Of a DNA stretch of 36,275 nt, positions 5,370-11,495 are shown in pieces (position 1 is the first letter of the stretch; the number at the start of each line of letters is the position of its first letter). The DNA is taken from the IMG/VR virus record IMGVR_UViG_3300033571_006685, positions 1 to 36,275 of that record, one strand, 5' to 3'. The translations under genes were made by a program, and so were the position numbers. The notes beneath the pieces were generated by a model, which saw nothing but the letters and a program-made list of their open reading frames with translations, was not told the DNA's origin and made no database searches. Origin of the DNA: a virus.

Positions 5370-6785
5370 CTATGCAAGAATATTGCAATACCTGTCGCTG
5401 TGGATAACTTCATTCATTAGTTCTATGGGTGATTTATTTTCTACTGCCAACTTGAATGTTGTTGTACTTAATCCTGAAACAAGTGTTACACCTCTTTTAT
5501 TTTTAGTAACTGGAACTTGTTTATTTCTTGCGTTTACATTCCAAAATACAATGTTTGGTATTTTGTATTCTGTACCACTAAATAACTGCTCAATGGCTTC
5601 GTGATTGGTTCCTGTAACACAACTGTCAAATTCCATATCAGAGATAATATAAATTGTTTCTGGTAATTCATTTGAGGGAGTGTTGTTTTGTACTGCTGTA
5701 TTAACAAGTGTTGCAAATACTTTATACAAGTTTGTATTTCCATCCCAATCAGCTCTTTCAAGGTTATACATTTTTTCTCGTATATCTTTACCTTGTATCT
5801 TTTGCAACTTTGGATTTTCACTAAAGGTTATAAAGTAATCTTTAAATTGACCTTTGTTTCTTTCGGCAAAATAAAGTGCAAGTGATACTGATACTGCCAT
5901 TGGGTCGCCACCCATAGAGCCTGATACATCTGCAACTACAAGTGCGTTTTTTCCATTTGTATAGTCTGGTAAATTATTCCACATAGCATCTAGTGCTTTC
6001 ACATCTCCACCACTTTGAACTGCTTTATACACTTGGTATGTATAAAGAGTTTTAGTGTTTATTTTTTCTTTACCACTGGCTACATCTTCTAAGTATTTTG
6101 AGTACCTTTCTTCATCGTGTTTTTTAAATGCTTTCTTATATTTAAAGTTTGCTTGTGATGGTAACTTTCCATACTCAATGGTTTTGTATTCTTTATTAGT
6201 TAGATTGTGTTCAACTAACTTAATTTTAGTTCTTAGACTAGATAGCATTTTTCTATATCCTCTTTCTGTCATACCTAGCGACATTCTAATTCTTTTTGCA
6301 AGTAGTTTAGTTTTATTAGATGAGGTGTTTTCACTTGGCAACCATTTCCCTAAGAGTGTAGGCGTATCACTTTCTTTGTCTTTCTCTAGTTGATTCTTAA
6401 TTACACTGACAACAACATCTTTAGACTTTGTATCTATGAGTTTTATCAGGTCGTCAAATCTTCCGTATTCTGGTATTAAATTTGCAATCTTTGAAAACTC
6501 ATCTTGATACTCATCTGCCACTATTCTAATACAAGTGTTAAATACATCTCTTTCACCTTGACCACCTCTTACATCTCTAAGATAGAAAAGTATTCTTATT
6601 GCACCTATTCTATCTTGTGCCATAGCTTTTCTAAAAAGGTCTACTGCTAAAAATAGATTGTTTCTTGTAGCCCCACCTAGTGCAAAAAGGTCTAATAAAT
6701 TATCTGTTGTAGATATATAGGTTTCTGCACCATTTTCTGTTGTTGTTTTGTTCATTGTTTTTTCTAAGTTGTTTATGAAGTTCAT
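5370..6785 (-). CDS. DUF2828 protein with vWA domain, Ro60/TROVE-like
   Basis: 471 aa. The N-terminal helical half has DLFALGGATRNN (33-43) and FYLRDVRGGQGERDVF (67-82), the conserved motif of DUF2828. The C-terminal half is a von Willebrand A domain with MIDAS residues DVSGS (D286, S288, S290), T351 and D383 (ISDMEFD); PNIVFWN and LVSG further match DUF2828. The family combines an alpha-helical repeat region with vWA, the layout of Ro60/TROVE proteins that bind Y RNAs and misfolded RNA; this relation is an inference from architecture. It lies between NinB-like and NinG-like genes in the leftward operon. No Shine-Dalgarno site; the ATG at 6753 (MNKTTTENG) is an alternative start. Confidence 0.8.
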   Translation of the reverse strand: MNFINNLEKTMNKTTTENGAETYISTTDNLLDLFALGGATRNNLFLAVDLFRKAMAQDRIGAIRILFYLRDVRGGQGERDVFNTCIRIVADEYQDEFSKIANLIPEYGRFDDLIKLIDTKSKDVVVSVIKNQLEKDKESDTPTLLGKWLPSENTSSNKTKLLAKRIRMSLGMTERGYRKMLSSLRTKIKLVEHNLTNKEYKTIEYGKLPSQANFKYKKAFKKHDEERYSKYLEDVASGKEKINTKTLYTYQVYKAVQSGGDVKALDAMWNNLPDYTNGKNALVVADVSGSMGGDPMAVSVSLALYFAERNKGQFKDYFITFSENPKLQKIQGKDIREKMYNLERADWDGNTNLYKVFATLVNTAVQNNTPSNELPETIYIISDMEFDSCVTGTNHEAIEQLFSGTEYKIPNIVFWNVNARNKQVPVTKNKRGVTLVSGLSTTTFKLAVENKSPIELMNEVIHSDRYCNILA

Positions 6786-6795
6786 TGTTTTATTG

Positions 6796-7206
6796 TTAAA
6801 TCATATAATCCGTATAATTTTGTATCTCCTCTGCTGTTGGTAATGCAATTCCAGTTTCCGAGCTTATCTTATCGAGATATTCACCGAACTCCACTTTAGT
6901 TAATTCAGTTGTGCTTTTAGGTATCTTAATTTCTTTACCCATGACAGTTATAAACACAGGTGGTAGTAACGTACGCTTGAAGTATTCATGGAGGTCTTGA
7001 TAATTATTTCCTGTACTTTCCTCAATCATTCTAAGATAGGCAAAGTAAAATCTGCATTGGCTTAGACTTCTTACAGGCACTATCCTTTTTATCTGATATA
7101 CCTTGCCTATATTTTCCTTTAAGTCTTCTTTGAATAAAGACTTTTGAGTTTCAGATTGGAAGTCCAAGCCTGTGCCATTCGATTTTGCTGTGAATATCTT
7201 TGACAT
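6796..7206 (-). CDS. NinB-like phage recombination accessory protein
   Basis: 136 aa. RSLSQCRFYFAYLRMIEESTG (about 46-66), DLHEYFKRTLLPP and a C-terminal FGEYLDKISSETGIALPTAEE match a widespread phage family close to NinB: helical, with a conserved R-S-x-x-Q-x-R motif and DLHEYFK. Lambda NinB is a recombination mediator that binds single-stranded DNA and RecF-pathway partners. The neighbours (Rad52-type, SSB-like, NinG-like) support this role. Exact family membership needs a profile search. Confidence 0.5.
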   Translation of the reverse strand: MSKIFTAKSNGTGLDFQSETQKSLFKEDLKENIGKVYQIKRIVPVRSLSQCRFYFAYLRMIEESTGNNYQDLHEYFKRTLLPPVFITVMGKEIKIPKSTTELTKVEFGEYLDKISSETGIALPTAEEIQNYTDYMI

Positions 7207-7410
7207 TTATTTTACAAGTGTGTATTCGAATATTTTAGTTTTTACACCTTTCTTTACCAGAAAATCCCCCTCTATCTTCATTCCCTGCTCTCTAAGTTTA
7301 AGAATGATGTGTGATAAACGCCAGATGCCAAGTTTCATAATCGCATCAAAGTTGTTTACCTTTCCTTTTGTTTCTAAGATGTGTTTGATTGTTTGTAGTT
7401 GTGATTTCAT
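7207..7410 (-). CDS. small winged-helix DNA-binding protein
   Basis: 67 aa: MKSQLQTIKHILETKGKV then AIMKLGIWRLSHIILKLREQGMKIEG and a beta-wing-like VKKGVKTKIFEYTLV. The I-x-R-L-S...L-R-x-x-G pattern is typical of small phage winged-helix proteins found with annealases. Overlaps the next ATG at TAAATG spacing. A regulator or DNA-handling factor; partner unknown. Confidence 0.6.
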   Translation of the reverse strand: MKSQLQTIKHILETKGKVNNFDAIMKLGIWRLSHIILKLREQGMKIEGDFLVKKGVKTKIFEYTLVK

Positions 7411-7467
7411 GTTGTTTACCCACGCTTACGCATTAGCTGGTGGGTGGTTATATGGCTTATAATAAGG
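7411..7467 (-). promoter_or_regulatory. hairpin in the intergenic leader of the winged-helix gene
   Basis: CCCAC and GTGGG (around 7428-7453) form a stem with inner GCT/AGC pairs, 11 bases before the ATG at 7410. It could cap mRNA processing or affect initiation. No promoter is evident. Confidence 0.3.
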
Positions 7468-7800
7468 CTAGAAAGGTATCGAGCTTAAATCAATACTATT
7501 TCCATCTTCATCAGGGCTAGTAAAGTTGTCCATAGGGTCTTCTGTCGGTGCAAGTTTCTCTCTGATTTGCTCTTTTACTTCCTCAACATCTTTCTTTCTT
7601 TCAAAGGTATCAAGTTCTCCATAAAGACTGCCAGTTTTACCCTCTTTGATTTGGATATTTACCCAGCCATTCTTAGCGTGGTCTGTTAGAAACTTTTTAA
7701 ACTCGTCTACTTTGAAAGACACATTCGCTTTAATAAAGCTAGGTGCGTTTTGATGCGGTGCTTTGATAATCATTCCCTCCGTAAATACTTTGTCTGCCAT
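7468..7800 (-). CDS. single-stranded DNA-binding-like protein
   Basis: 110 aa. A short beta-rich core (about 10-60) is followed by a charged linker (RKKDVEEVKEQIREK) and an acidic tail ending SIDLSSIPF. Bacterial SSB proteins end in an acidic tip with I-P-F that recruits partner enzymes, and this tip has the same last three residues. The OB fold itself is not obvious by eye. It sits directly behind the Rad52-type annealase (stop and start overlap), a classic pairing for phage single-strand annealing. Weaker alternative: unrelated acidic protein. Confidence 0.45.
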   Translation of the reverse strand: MADKVFTEGMIIKAPHQNAPSFIKANVSFKVDEFKKFLTDHAKNGWVNIQIKEGKTGSLYGELDTFERKKDVEEVKEQIREKLAPTEDPMDNFTSPDEDGNSIDLSSIPF

Positions 7801-8258
7801 TATTTTATTTCGTTAATATATGCTGTTAAATCGTAAACTCTCTTGCCTTGCTTATCTACTACATACGGAAAGTTACTAGTTGTCTTAGCTTCGTTGGCTG
7901 GTACATATTGAATATCAAGGTCATAAAGAAATCTACCTATACCCCATTTTACACCAGCTCTTTTGAAAGCATCAGAAGCCTGACCTTTCTCTTTCTCAAC
8001 TGCCGACTCACTTCCTGTATCCCATTTCCATACCCATTCATTGTCTACTTTGATACCTATACCTGCAAACATTTGCCCTCCAATGTCTTTGTAGTCGTCT
8101 TGCCAGTTCCCTATGCCTATAACATCGTCAAGGTGTCTTTGTACATCTCTTGAGTCTATGTACGCTACACATTGAGCCAATGGTTTATTCTTTGAAAATG
8201 ACTGTACTCTCCATTTGTAAGGTATAACCTTTGTAAGTTCTTTTAGTTTAGTTTCCAT
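7800..8258 (-). CDS. Rad52/Rad22-type single-strand annealing protein
   Basis: 152 aa. IPYKWRVQSFSKNKPLAQCVAYIDSRDVQRHLDDVIG, then W-x-D-Y...G and GSESAVEKEKGQASDAFKRAGVKWGIGRFLYDL match the DNA-binding core of the Rad52/22/DdrA family, including the K-G-x-x-S-D-A-x-K-R-A-x-x-x-x-G-I-G-R-x-L-Y signature. It should anneal complementary single strands for recombination-dependent replication. The length equals the annealing core without the C-terminal part. It is followed by an SSB-like gene and, further on, NinB- and NinG-like genes. Confidence 0.85.
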   Translation of the reverse strand: METKLKELTKVIPYKWRVQSFSKNKPLAQCVAYIDSRDVQRHLDDVIGIGNWQDDYKDIGGQMFAGIGIKVDNEWVWKWDTGSESAVEKEKGQASDAFKRAGVKWGIGRFLYDLDIQYVPANEAKTTSNFPYVVDKQGKRVYDLTAYINEIK

Positions 8259-8424
8259 TGTCGTAATTGTTAAAGTCTACATCTATGCCAAAGTCTTCTA
8301 ATACCTTGGCGTTTCTTTCGCTTTTACTTCTGATAAACCTAAGAAGATATGATTTTATAATATCCCTTGCGTTGTTTACCGAGCTTGACGGATAGTGTCT
8401 TAGAATTAAGTTGATTGTGTTCAT
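8248..8424 (-). CDS. small hypothetical protein, 58 aa
   Basis: ATG 8424, TAA 8250-8248 (MNTINLILRHYPSSSVNNARDI...). Overlaps both neighbours in the leftward operon by a few bases (TAATG before it, the Rad52-type start inside its last codons). Mostly helical with a basic middle (RSKSERNAK). No domain recognised. The overlaps at both ends support it as real. Confidence 0.6.
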   Translation of the reverse strand: MNTINLILRHYPSSSVNNARDIIKSYLLRFIRSKSERNAKVLEDFGIDVDFNNYDNGN

Positions 8425-8639
8425 TATTTTGTGTTTAAATCATATTCTAAACTCTCTGATGTTTCGTTCCATTCCTCGACCTCTATCAATGTATCAGGGT
8501 CAAAGTCTAGTGGATTTTCAGACCAGATGTTGAATAGTGACTCTGCTGGTAATCCGTCTTCATTTTCCATTTTAGGAAGTACATTTTCCATGAAGTATAT
8601 TTTTACTTCCTGTGTGTCTTTAAACTTTAGAAGTTCCAT
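8424..8639 (-). CDS. small acidic hypothetical protein
   Basis: 71 aa, strongly acidic (NEDGLPAESLF, DFDPDTLIEVEEWNE). Its first codons overlap the end of the 8794 gene by 13 bases, its stop overlaps the next ATG. Acidity and operon position would fit a DNA-mimic or protein-inhibitor role, but nothing in the sequence proves it. Confidence 0.55.
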   Translation of the reverse strand: MELLKFKDTQEVKIYFMENVLPKMENEDGLPAESLFNIWSENPLDFDPDTLIEVEEWNETSESLEYDLNTK

Positions 8640-8794
8640 GGTAGTAATATTGCGTTAGCTATTGTTGCGAATAATAATGCTAGTGAAGCTAGTGTAACCC
8701 CTGCTACTGCTAGATTGACTTCGTTTCTTTTAAACCAACTTTCTTTTTTGAAGTGAGAGTAAATCTCCATGTCGTCTATAATTTGTTTTTTCAT
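8627..8794 (-). CDS. small single-pass membrane protein, 55 aa
   Basis: ATG 8794 to TAA 8629-8627. About 25 charged residues (MKKQIIDDMEIYSHFKKE...) then one hydrophobic helix (VNLAVAGVTLASLALLFATIANAILLPW). Its start is the first after the long structured leader 8804-8970, so that leader controls it directly. Function unknown; a membrane protein first in a transcript of recombination genes is unusual. Confidence 0.65.
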   Translation of the reverse strand: MKKQIIDDMEIYSHFKKESWFKRNEVNLAVAGVTLASLALLFATIANAILLPWNF

Positions 8795-8803
8795 GTTATT
8801 TGT

Positions 8804-8970
8804 TACAGATACTTTTAAAACTCCATAAGGAGTAGTGAGAACATAAATGGCTGTCTTTCGGATTTTGCCTTAACCGTTCCGAGAGTAGTATCTGTACAGG
8901 AGTTCCTCTGTGTTGGTGTTTATGTCCTCGCTACCTCTTACGAGATAGTTAAATTGTCAAATAACCTTAC
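8804..8970 (-). promoter_or_regulatory. riboswitch-like structured leader, candidate switch
   Basis: Minus-strand leader between a promoter and the ATG at 8794. In order: hairpin CTATCTC-GTAA-GAGGTAG (8948-8931); stem arm GAGGACATAAA (8929-8919), which pairs with TTTATGTTCTC (8847-8837) over 11 bp with one wobble; inside it AGTATCTGTA read as TACAGATACT on this strand (8896-8887) and hairpin TCGGA/TCCGA (8882-8878/8862-8858); then terminator-like hairpin CTCC-TTAT-GGAG (8832-8821) with TTTT; then AGTATCTGTA (8813-8804), which pairs with 8896-8887 over 10 bp. The two long stems cross, so they form a pseudoknot or exclude each other. No known riboswitch class was recognised. Confidence 0.5.
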
Positions 8971-9005
8971 TCTTATATACTACTCTTTTCTTTTACTTTT
9001 GTAAA
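8964..9005 (-). promoter_or_regulatory. leftward promoter sharing its start region with 13045
   Basis: Minus-strand TTTACA (9005-9000), 17-base spacer, TAGTAT (8982-8977). The bases from the end of the -10 on, TATAAGAGTAAGGT (8977-8964), are identical to those at the rightward promoter at 13073-13086. The sharing of 14 bases suggests a common regulator or antitermination-type signal. Confidence 0.5.
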
Positions 9006-9036
9006 GTCTATATCAAGTGGCAACCTGTGGAAAAGT

Positions 9037-9312
9037 CTAATCCATGCTTATTTTTTTGCGTGTATTGAATATTGTAGTCATTCCCACCGACTCTTTAATG
9101 ATAATAAGTTCTTTTTGCATTTGTATTACTTCGTATTCAAGCATTAGATTTTCTTTCATAGAGTCAAGTCGTCTTTTTTCTTTGAGGAGATAATTAGTCA
9201 ATCTTTGATTTTCTTTTTCTAGTATATCAAAACATTCATTTGAACAAGTCATCTTTTGTCTTTTTTCTAAAAGTTTATCGCATACTATGCAATTTGTATT
9301 TTGGCGTTCCAT
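9037..9312 (-). CDS. zinc-finger plus coiled-coil protein
   Basis: 91 aa. CIVCDKLLEKRQKMTCSNECF (about 8-28) gives a C-x2-C...C-x3-C zinc site, followed by a coiled coil about 30-75 (EKENQRLTNYLLKEKRRL...). The small zinc unit resembles those of phage or plasmid-type DNA-binding proteins. Its ATG overlaps the stop of another zinc protein (TAATG), the two perhaps arising by duplication of the zinc unit. Function unknown. Confidence 0.55.
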   Translation of the reverse strand: MERQNTNCIVCDKLLEKRQKMTCSNECFDILEKENQRLTNYLLKEKRRLDSMKENLMLEYEVIQMQKELIIIKESVGMTTIFNTRKKISMD

Positions 9313-9455
9313 TATTTTATATTTTTTAATTTCTTAGTTGGTCTACATTTTTCTTTACAATATTTTTTACCTCTTTGGGAGATATTTATATCAAATGGTT
9401 TCTTACAAGTTACACAGATAATACTTGCAATGACTTTAGTGTAGGTTTTGTGCAT
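9312..9455 (-). CDS. small zinc-ribbon protein, first gene of leftward operon
   Basis: 47 aa from ATG 9455; ATG 9461 would add two residues. The start at 9455 is preferred because it lies exactly six bases after the -10 box at 9467-9462, like other genes here. CVTCKKPFD and YCKEKCRP give C-x2-C...C-x3-C. The basic tail (PTKKLKNIK) suggests nucleic-acid binding. Located next to the putative DnaA-box origin region, it may be an early regulator; this is inference. Confidence 0.6.
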   Translation of the reverse strand: MHKTYTKVIASIICVTCKKPFDINISQRGKKYCKEKCRPTKKLKNIK

Positions 9456-9461
9456 AAACAT

Positions 9462-9467
9462 ATTTTA
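9462..9467 (-). promoter_or_regulatory. -10 box of leftward operon (leaderless)
   Basis: Minus-strand TAAAAT, six bases from ATG 9455. No clear -35. A hairpin (9481-9506) lies just upstream. Confidence 0.45.
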
Positions 9468-9479
9468 CACCAAATAAAA

Positions 9480-9607
9480 AACTATGGACTTTTTTATCCA
9501 CAGTTTTGTTTCTATATAGCGAACTGCACGAACAATAGTCTGCTGGGTTCTTGTACTTATTAAGACGAGTCAAAGTCTAAAATGTTACAAAAATAAAGTG
9601 TGGATAA
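9480..9607. other. candidate replication/control region with two DnaA boxes
   Basis: TTATCCACA at 9494-9502 and TGTGGATAA at 9599-9607 are perfect DnaA-box sequences in opposite orientation, in an AT-rich gap between the divergent operons. Hairpin AACTATGGA/TCCACAGTT (9480-9506) overlaps the first box. Three more perfect boxes occur at 5399-5407, 13028-13036 and 13573-13581. Origin function is inferred. Confidence 0.45.
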
Positions 9608-9633
9608 AGTAAATTGCAATTAAATATTTTTGG

Positions 9634-9639
9634 TATACT
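9634..9639 (+). promoter_or_regulatory. extended -10 promoter of the 9646 gene (leaderless)
   Basis: TGGTATACT with six bases to ATG 9646. Confidence 0.55.
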
Positions 9640-9645
9640 TATAAC

Positions 9646-9963
9646 ATGGAAATAGCACTACTTTTAAAAGAAATATCTATCGCTGATGTCAGACCGAAGA
9701 TACGAAATGAAAGACAATATGTTATATCACTATTTGTAGAACGCTTAAACAATGAAAGGGGAAATCTAAAACCTTTGAGTCCAACTTTTATAGCTTTTAA
9801 AATGTCGCATTTGAAGATACCAGATTTATACTTCTTTTTAAAGACTTGTGAGCAAGGAGATAGCTTTTCTAAAGTTTGGTGGGGAGCTTTAAAGACTGTG
9901 GATAGAAAGCCCTTGACATATAGGAAACGAAAAAGCTATAATAGATATGCTAGTGAAAACTAG
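9646..9963 (+). CDS. hypothetical protein, 105 aa, first rightward gene
   Basis: Basic protein (RPKIRNERQY, RKPLTYRKRKSYNRY at the end) with a mixed helical middle (SPTFIAFKMSHLKIPDLYFFLKTCEQ). No known domain by eye; the basic ends suggest nucleic-acid binding. Leaderless start six bases after TATACT. Its last 17 codons contain the full promoter of small RNA B (9913-9942), so the 3' end has a double function. The gene directly faces the DnaA boxes. Confidence 0.6.
   Translation: MEIALLLKEISIADVRPKIRNERQYVISLFVERLNNERGNLKPLSPTFIAFKMSHLKIPDLYFFLKTCEQGDSFSKVWWGALKTVDRKPLTYRKRKSYNRYASEN
9913..9942 (+). promoter_or_regulatory. consensus sigma70-type promoter of small RNA B
   Basis: TTGACA (9913-9918), 18 bases, TATAAT (9937-9942), embedded in the 9646 coding sequence. 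Predicted +1 is 9949, the base before the 5' hairpin. Confidence 0.75.
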
Positions 9964-10037
9964 ACACAGGATAATCTCCAAGAACCTTTTCATGGAGTTC
10001 TCAGCGAAAGCTGGGAGTCCTGTGAAAGGGTTTTTTT
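9949..10037 (+). ncRNA. small RNA B, two-state terminator RNA (paralogue of 2206-2298)
   Basis: About 89 nt. 5' hairpin CTAGT-GAAA-ACTAG (9950-9963) at the predicted +1; outer arm CACAGGA (9965-9971); CTCC paired with GGAG (9976-9979/9994-9997); CCTTTTCA (9985-9992); hairpin CTCAGC-GAAA-GCTGGG (10000-10015); TCCTGTG (10018-10024), which pairs with CACAGGA; TGAAAGG (10023-10029), which pairs with CCTTTTCA; T7 (10031-10037). The outer stem and terminator stem exclude each other. Shared with small RNA A: GAACCTTTTCA, GCGAAAGC, TGAAAGGGTTTTTT; the outer stems differ in sequence but keep pairing. Its last part is a strong terminator in either reading. Confidence 0.7.
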
Positions 10038-10152
10038 ATTAAAATCTTTTCACTAAAGTCTAACAGAATCCGATACAGGATAGCCTAGGGACTTAAAACA
10101 ACTAGGTCGCAAGTATACACAATACGGAATACCAAACGGGGATAAAGTTATT

Positions 10153-10185
10153 GTGCGAAACTTAAAATACGCACTCGTTCTTTTT
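10153..10185 (+). terminator. probable intrinsic terminator
   Basis: GTGCG/CGCAC stem with 12-nt loop, followed by TCGTTCTTTTT. Shares three bases with the CACAATA/TATTGTG stem just upstream, which could act as antiterminator. Confidence 0.5.
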
Positions 10186-10323
10186 AAAACTCAATAGTCA
10201 CTATCTTATATCTCAAATAGATACTCTCTATCAAGGTAAACAAGATACTTTTCAAGGGAAGTTATCTAGGAAAATATCCAAGAATATAACTTTATCTTTG
10301 AAGGGAAACGGCTTGAGGTGGTT

Positions 10324-10332
10324 TGGTATAGT
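10324..10332 (+). promoter_or_regulatory. extended -10 promoter of the IbrB-like gene
   Basis: TGGTATAGT; predicted start about 10339, leader about 28 nt without a Shine-Dalgarno site. Confidence 0.5.
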
Positions 10333-10366
10333 ATATACAATGTAATTACAAATATAAAATAACAAA

Positions 10367-11494
10367 ATGAGCGAAATTAAAAAAATCAAAGAAATTATTG
10401 ATAAAATAGAAAGTTATGAATTAGACGATAAAGTCACTTTCATAAATGCGGTTAGACAAATGTTGCATAAAATATCTCCATTTGCCAATGAGCCTGTAGA
10501 CTGTGTTTTATGGGTTAAATCAGATACAGTTGTAGCCAATGATTACAACCCTAACAAAGTAGCACCTCCAGAAATGCAACTACTTGAAGTGAGTATCGAT
10601 AATGACGGATATACTCAACCAATTGTAACTTATAATGTTGACGGTAAAAATGAAGTAATTGACGGATTTCACAGAAGTAGAGTTGGTAAAGAGTCACCTT
10701 TGATAAATAAACGAGTACACAACTATTTGCCTGTGGTAGTCATCAGAGATGAGCAAACAGATAAAAACAATCGTATTGCATCAACAATCCGACACAACAG
10801 AGCTAGAGGAAAGCACCAAGTTGACGCTATGTCTGAAATTGTACTTGAACTTAAAAACAGAAACTGGACTAATAAAAGAGTTGCTAGAGAGTTGGGAATG
10901 GACGAAGATGAAATATTAAGACTGTGTCAGATTTCTGGACTATCTGATATGTTTTCAGATGCAGACTTTAACAAAGCGTGGGAAGCTGGTGACAGTATTC
11001 ATGGATTTGAACCACTTACAGATGAAATTGAAGATGATGAAGACTATGGTAGAACTGTAAACACATCAGATCAAGATAGGATATTCCATACTTATGATAA
11101 ATGGGAATGTGCTAAAGCTGGATTTTATGCAAGTACAAAAGACGGAATGACAGCAGAACAGTGTCAAAATGTATTTGCTGATTTACTAAGAAATGAAGAC
11201 GAGTTCAAAAATGCACTAGAAAGAGTTATCACAGAATGGAAAAATTCATGTGAGCATTATTTGACTAACAAAGCTATGAATAGAATAGCGTGGCTCGGAC
11301 AGGCTTCTGTGTGTATTGCTAAAGGTATACCGAGTACATATTCATCTGGTTGGAACTTACTAACTATTGACGAACAAGAAAAAGCAAATGACATCGCATT
11401 TGAGTATCTAAACAAATGGCTAGTAAAAAACAATAGACCAGAGATAACAATGGAGGAAGCATTATCAACAGGTAGACAAGTAGAAATATACTAA
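10367..11494 (+). CDS. ibrB: ParB/Srx-fold protein, IbrB-like
   Basis: 375 aa. The N-terminal third carries the ParB/sulfiredoxin fold: LLEVSIDNDGYTQPIV (72-87) and EVIDGFHRSRVGK (96-108), with the G-x-H-R-x-R nucleotide/phosphate motif, followed by an HTH-like stretch about 150-195 (TNKRVARELGMDEDEILRLCQISG). A helical C-terminal part follows. With the PAPS-reductase-type gene one base downstream it forms the pair known as IbrB-IbrA in E. coli, reported as regulators of immunoglobulin-binding genes; the biochemical role is unclear. ParB-type N-domains in this setting may bind CTP/ATP or DNA. Here it may act in regulation, DNA modification or anti-defence (inference). Confidence 0.75.
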   Translation: MSEIKKIKEIIDKIESYELDDKVTFINAVRQMLHKISPFANEPVDCVLWVKSDTVVANDYNPNKVAPPEMQLLEVSIDNDGYTQPIVTYNVDGKNEVIDGFHRSRVGKESPLINKRVHNYLPVVVIRDEQTDKNNRIASTIRHNRARGKHQVDAMSEIVLELKNRNWTNKRVARELGMDEDEILRLCQISGLSDMFSDADFNKAWEAGDSIHGFEPLTDEIEDDEDYGRTVNTSDQDRIFHTYDKWECAKAGFYASTKDGMTAEQCQNVFADLLRNEDEFKNALERVITEWKNSCEHYLTNKAMNRIAWLGQASVCIAKGIPSTYSSGWNLLTIDEQEKANDIAFEYLNKWLVKNNRPEITMEEALSTGRQVEIY

Positions 11495-11495
11495 T

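Larger units (their letters stand above)
10038..10366 (+). promoter_or_regulatory. gene-free, highly structured region before the IbrB-like gene
   Basis: No ORF. From left: ATCC/GGAT hairpin at about 10069-10081; CCTAG/CTAGG (10084-10088/10102-10106); CACAATA/TATTGTG (10118-10124/10149-10155), overlapping GTGCG/CGCAC (10153-10157/10170-10174) with a T-rich tail; then AAGTTAT/ATAACTT (10259-10265/10286-10292) nested in TTCAA/TTGAA. It may hold one or more leader RNAs or attenuators. Confidence 0.4.

Noticed and set aside
5323-5604. Plus-strand ORF of 93 aa opposite the DUF2828 gene
   Set aside because: It lies antisense to a gene with clear conserved motifs; the hydrophobic residues come from the complementary codons.
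9375-9563. Plus-strand ORF of 62 aa over the divergent control region
   Set aside because: It is antisense to a zinc-ribbon gene with a good leaderless promoter and runs through the DnaA box and hairpin; composition is not convincing.
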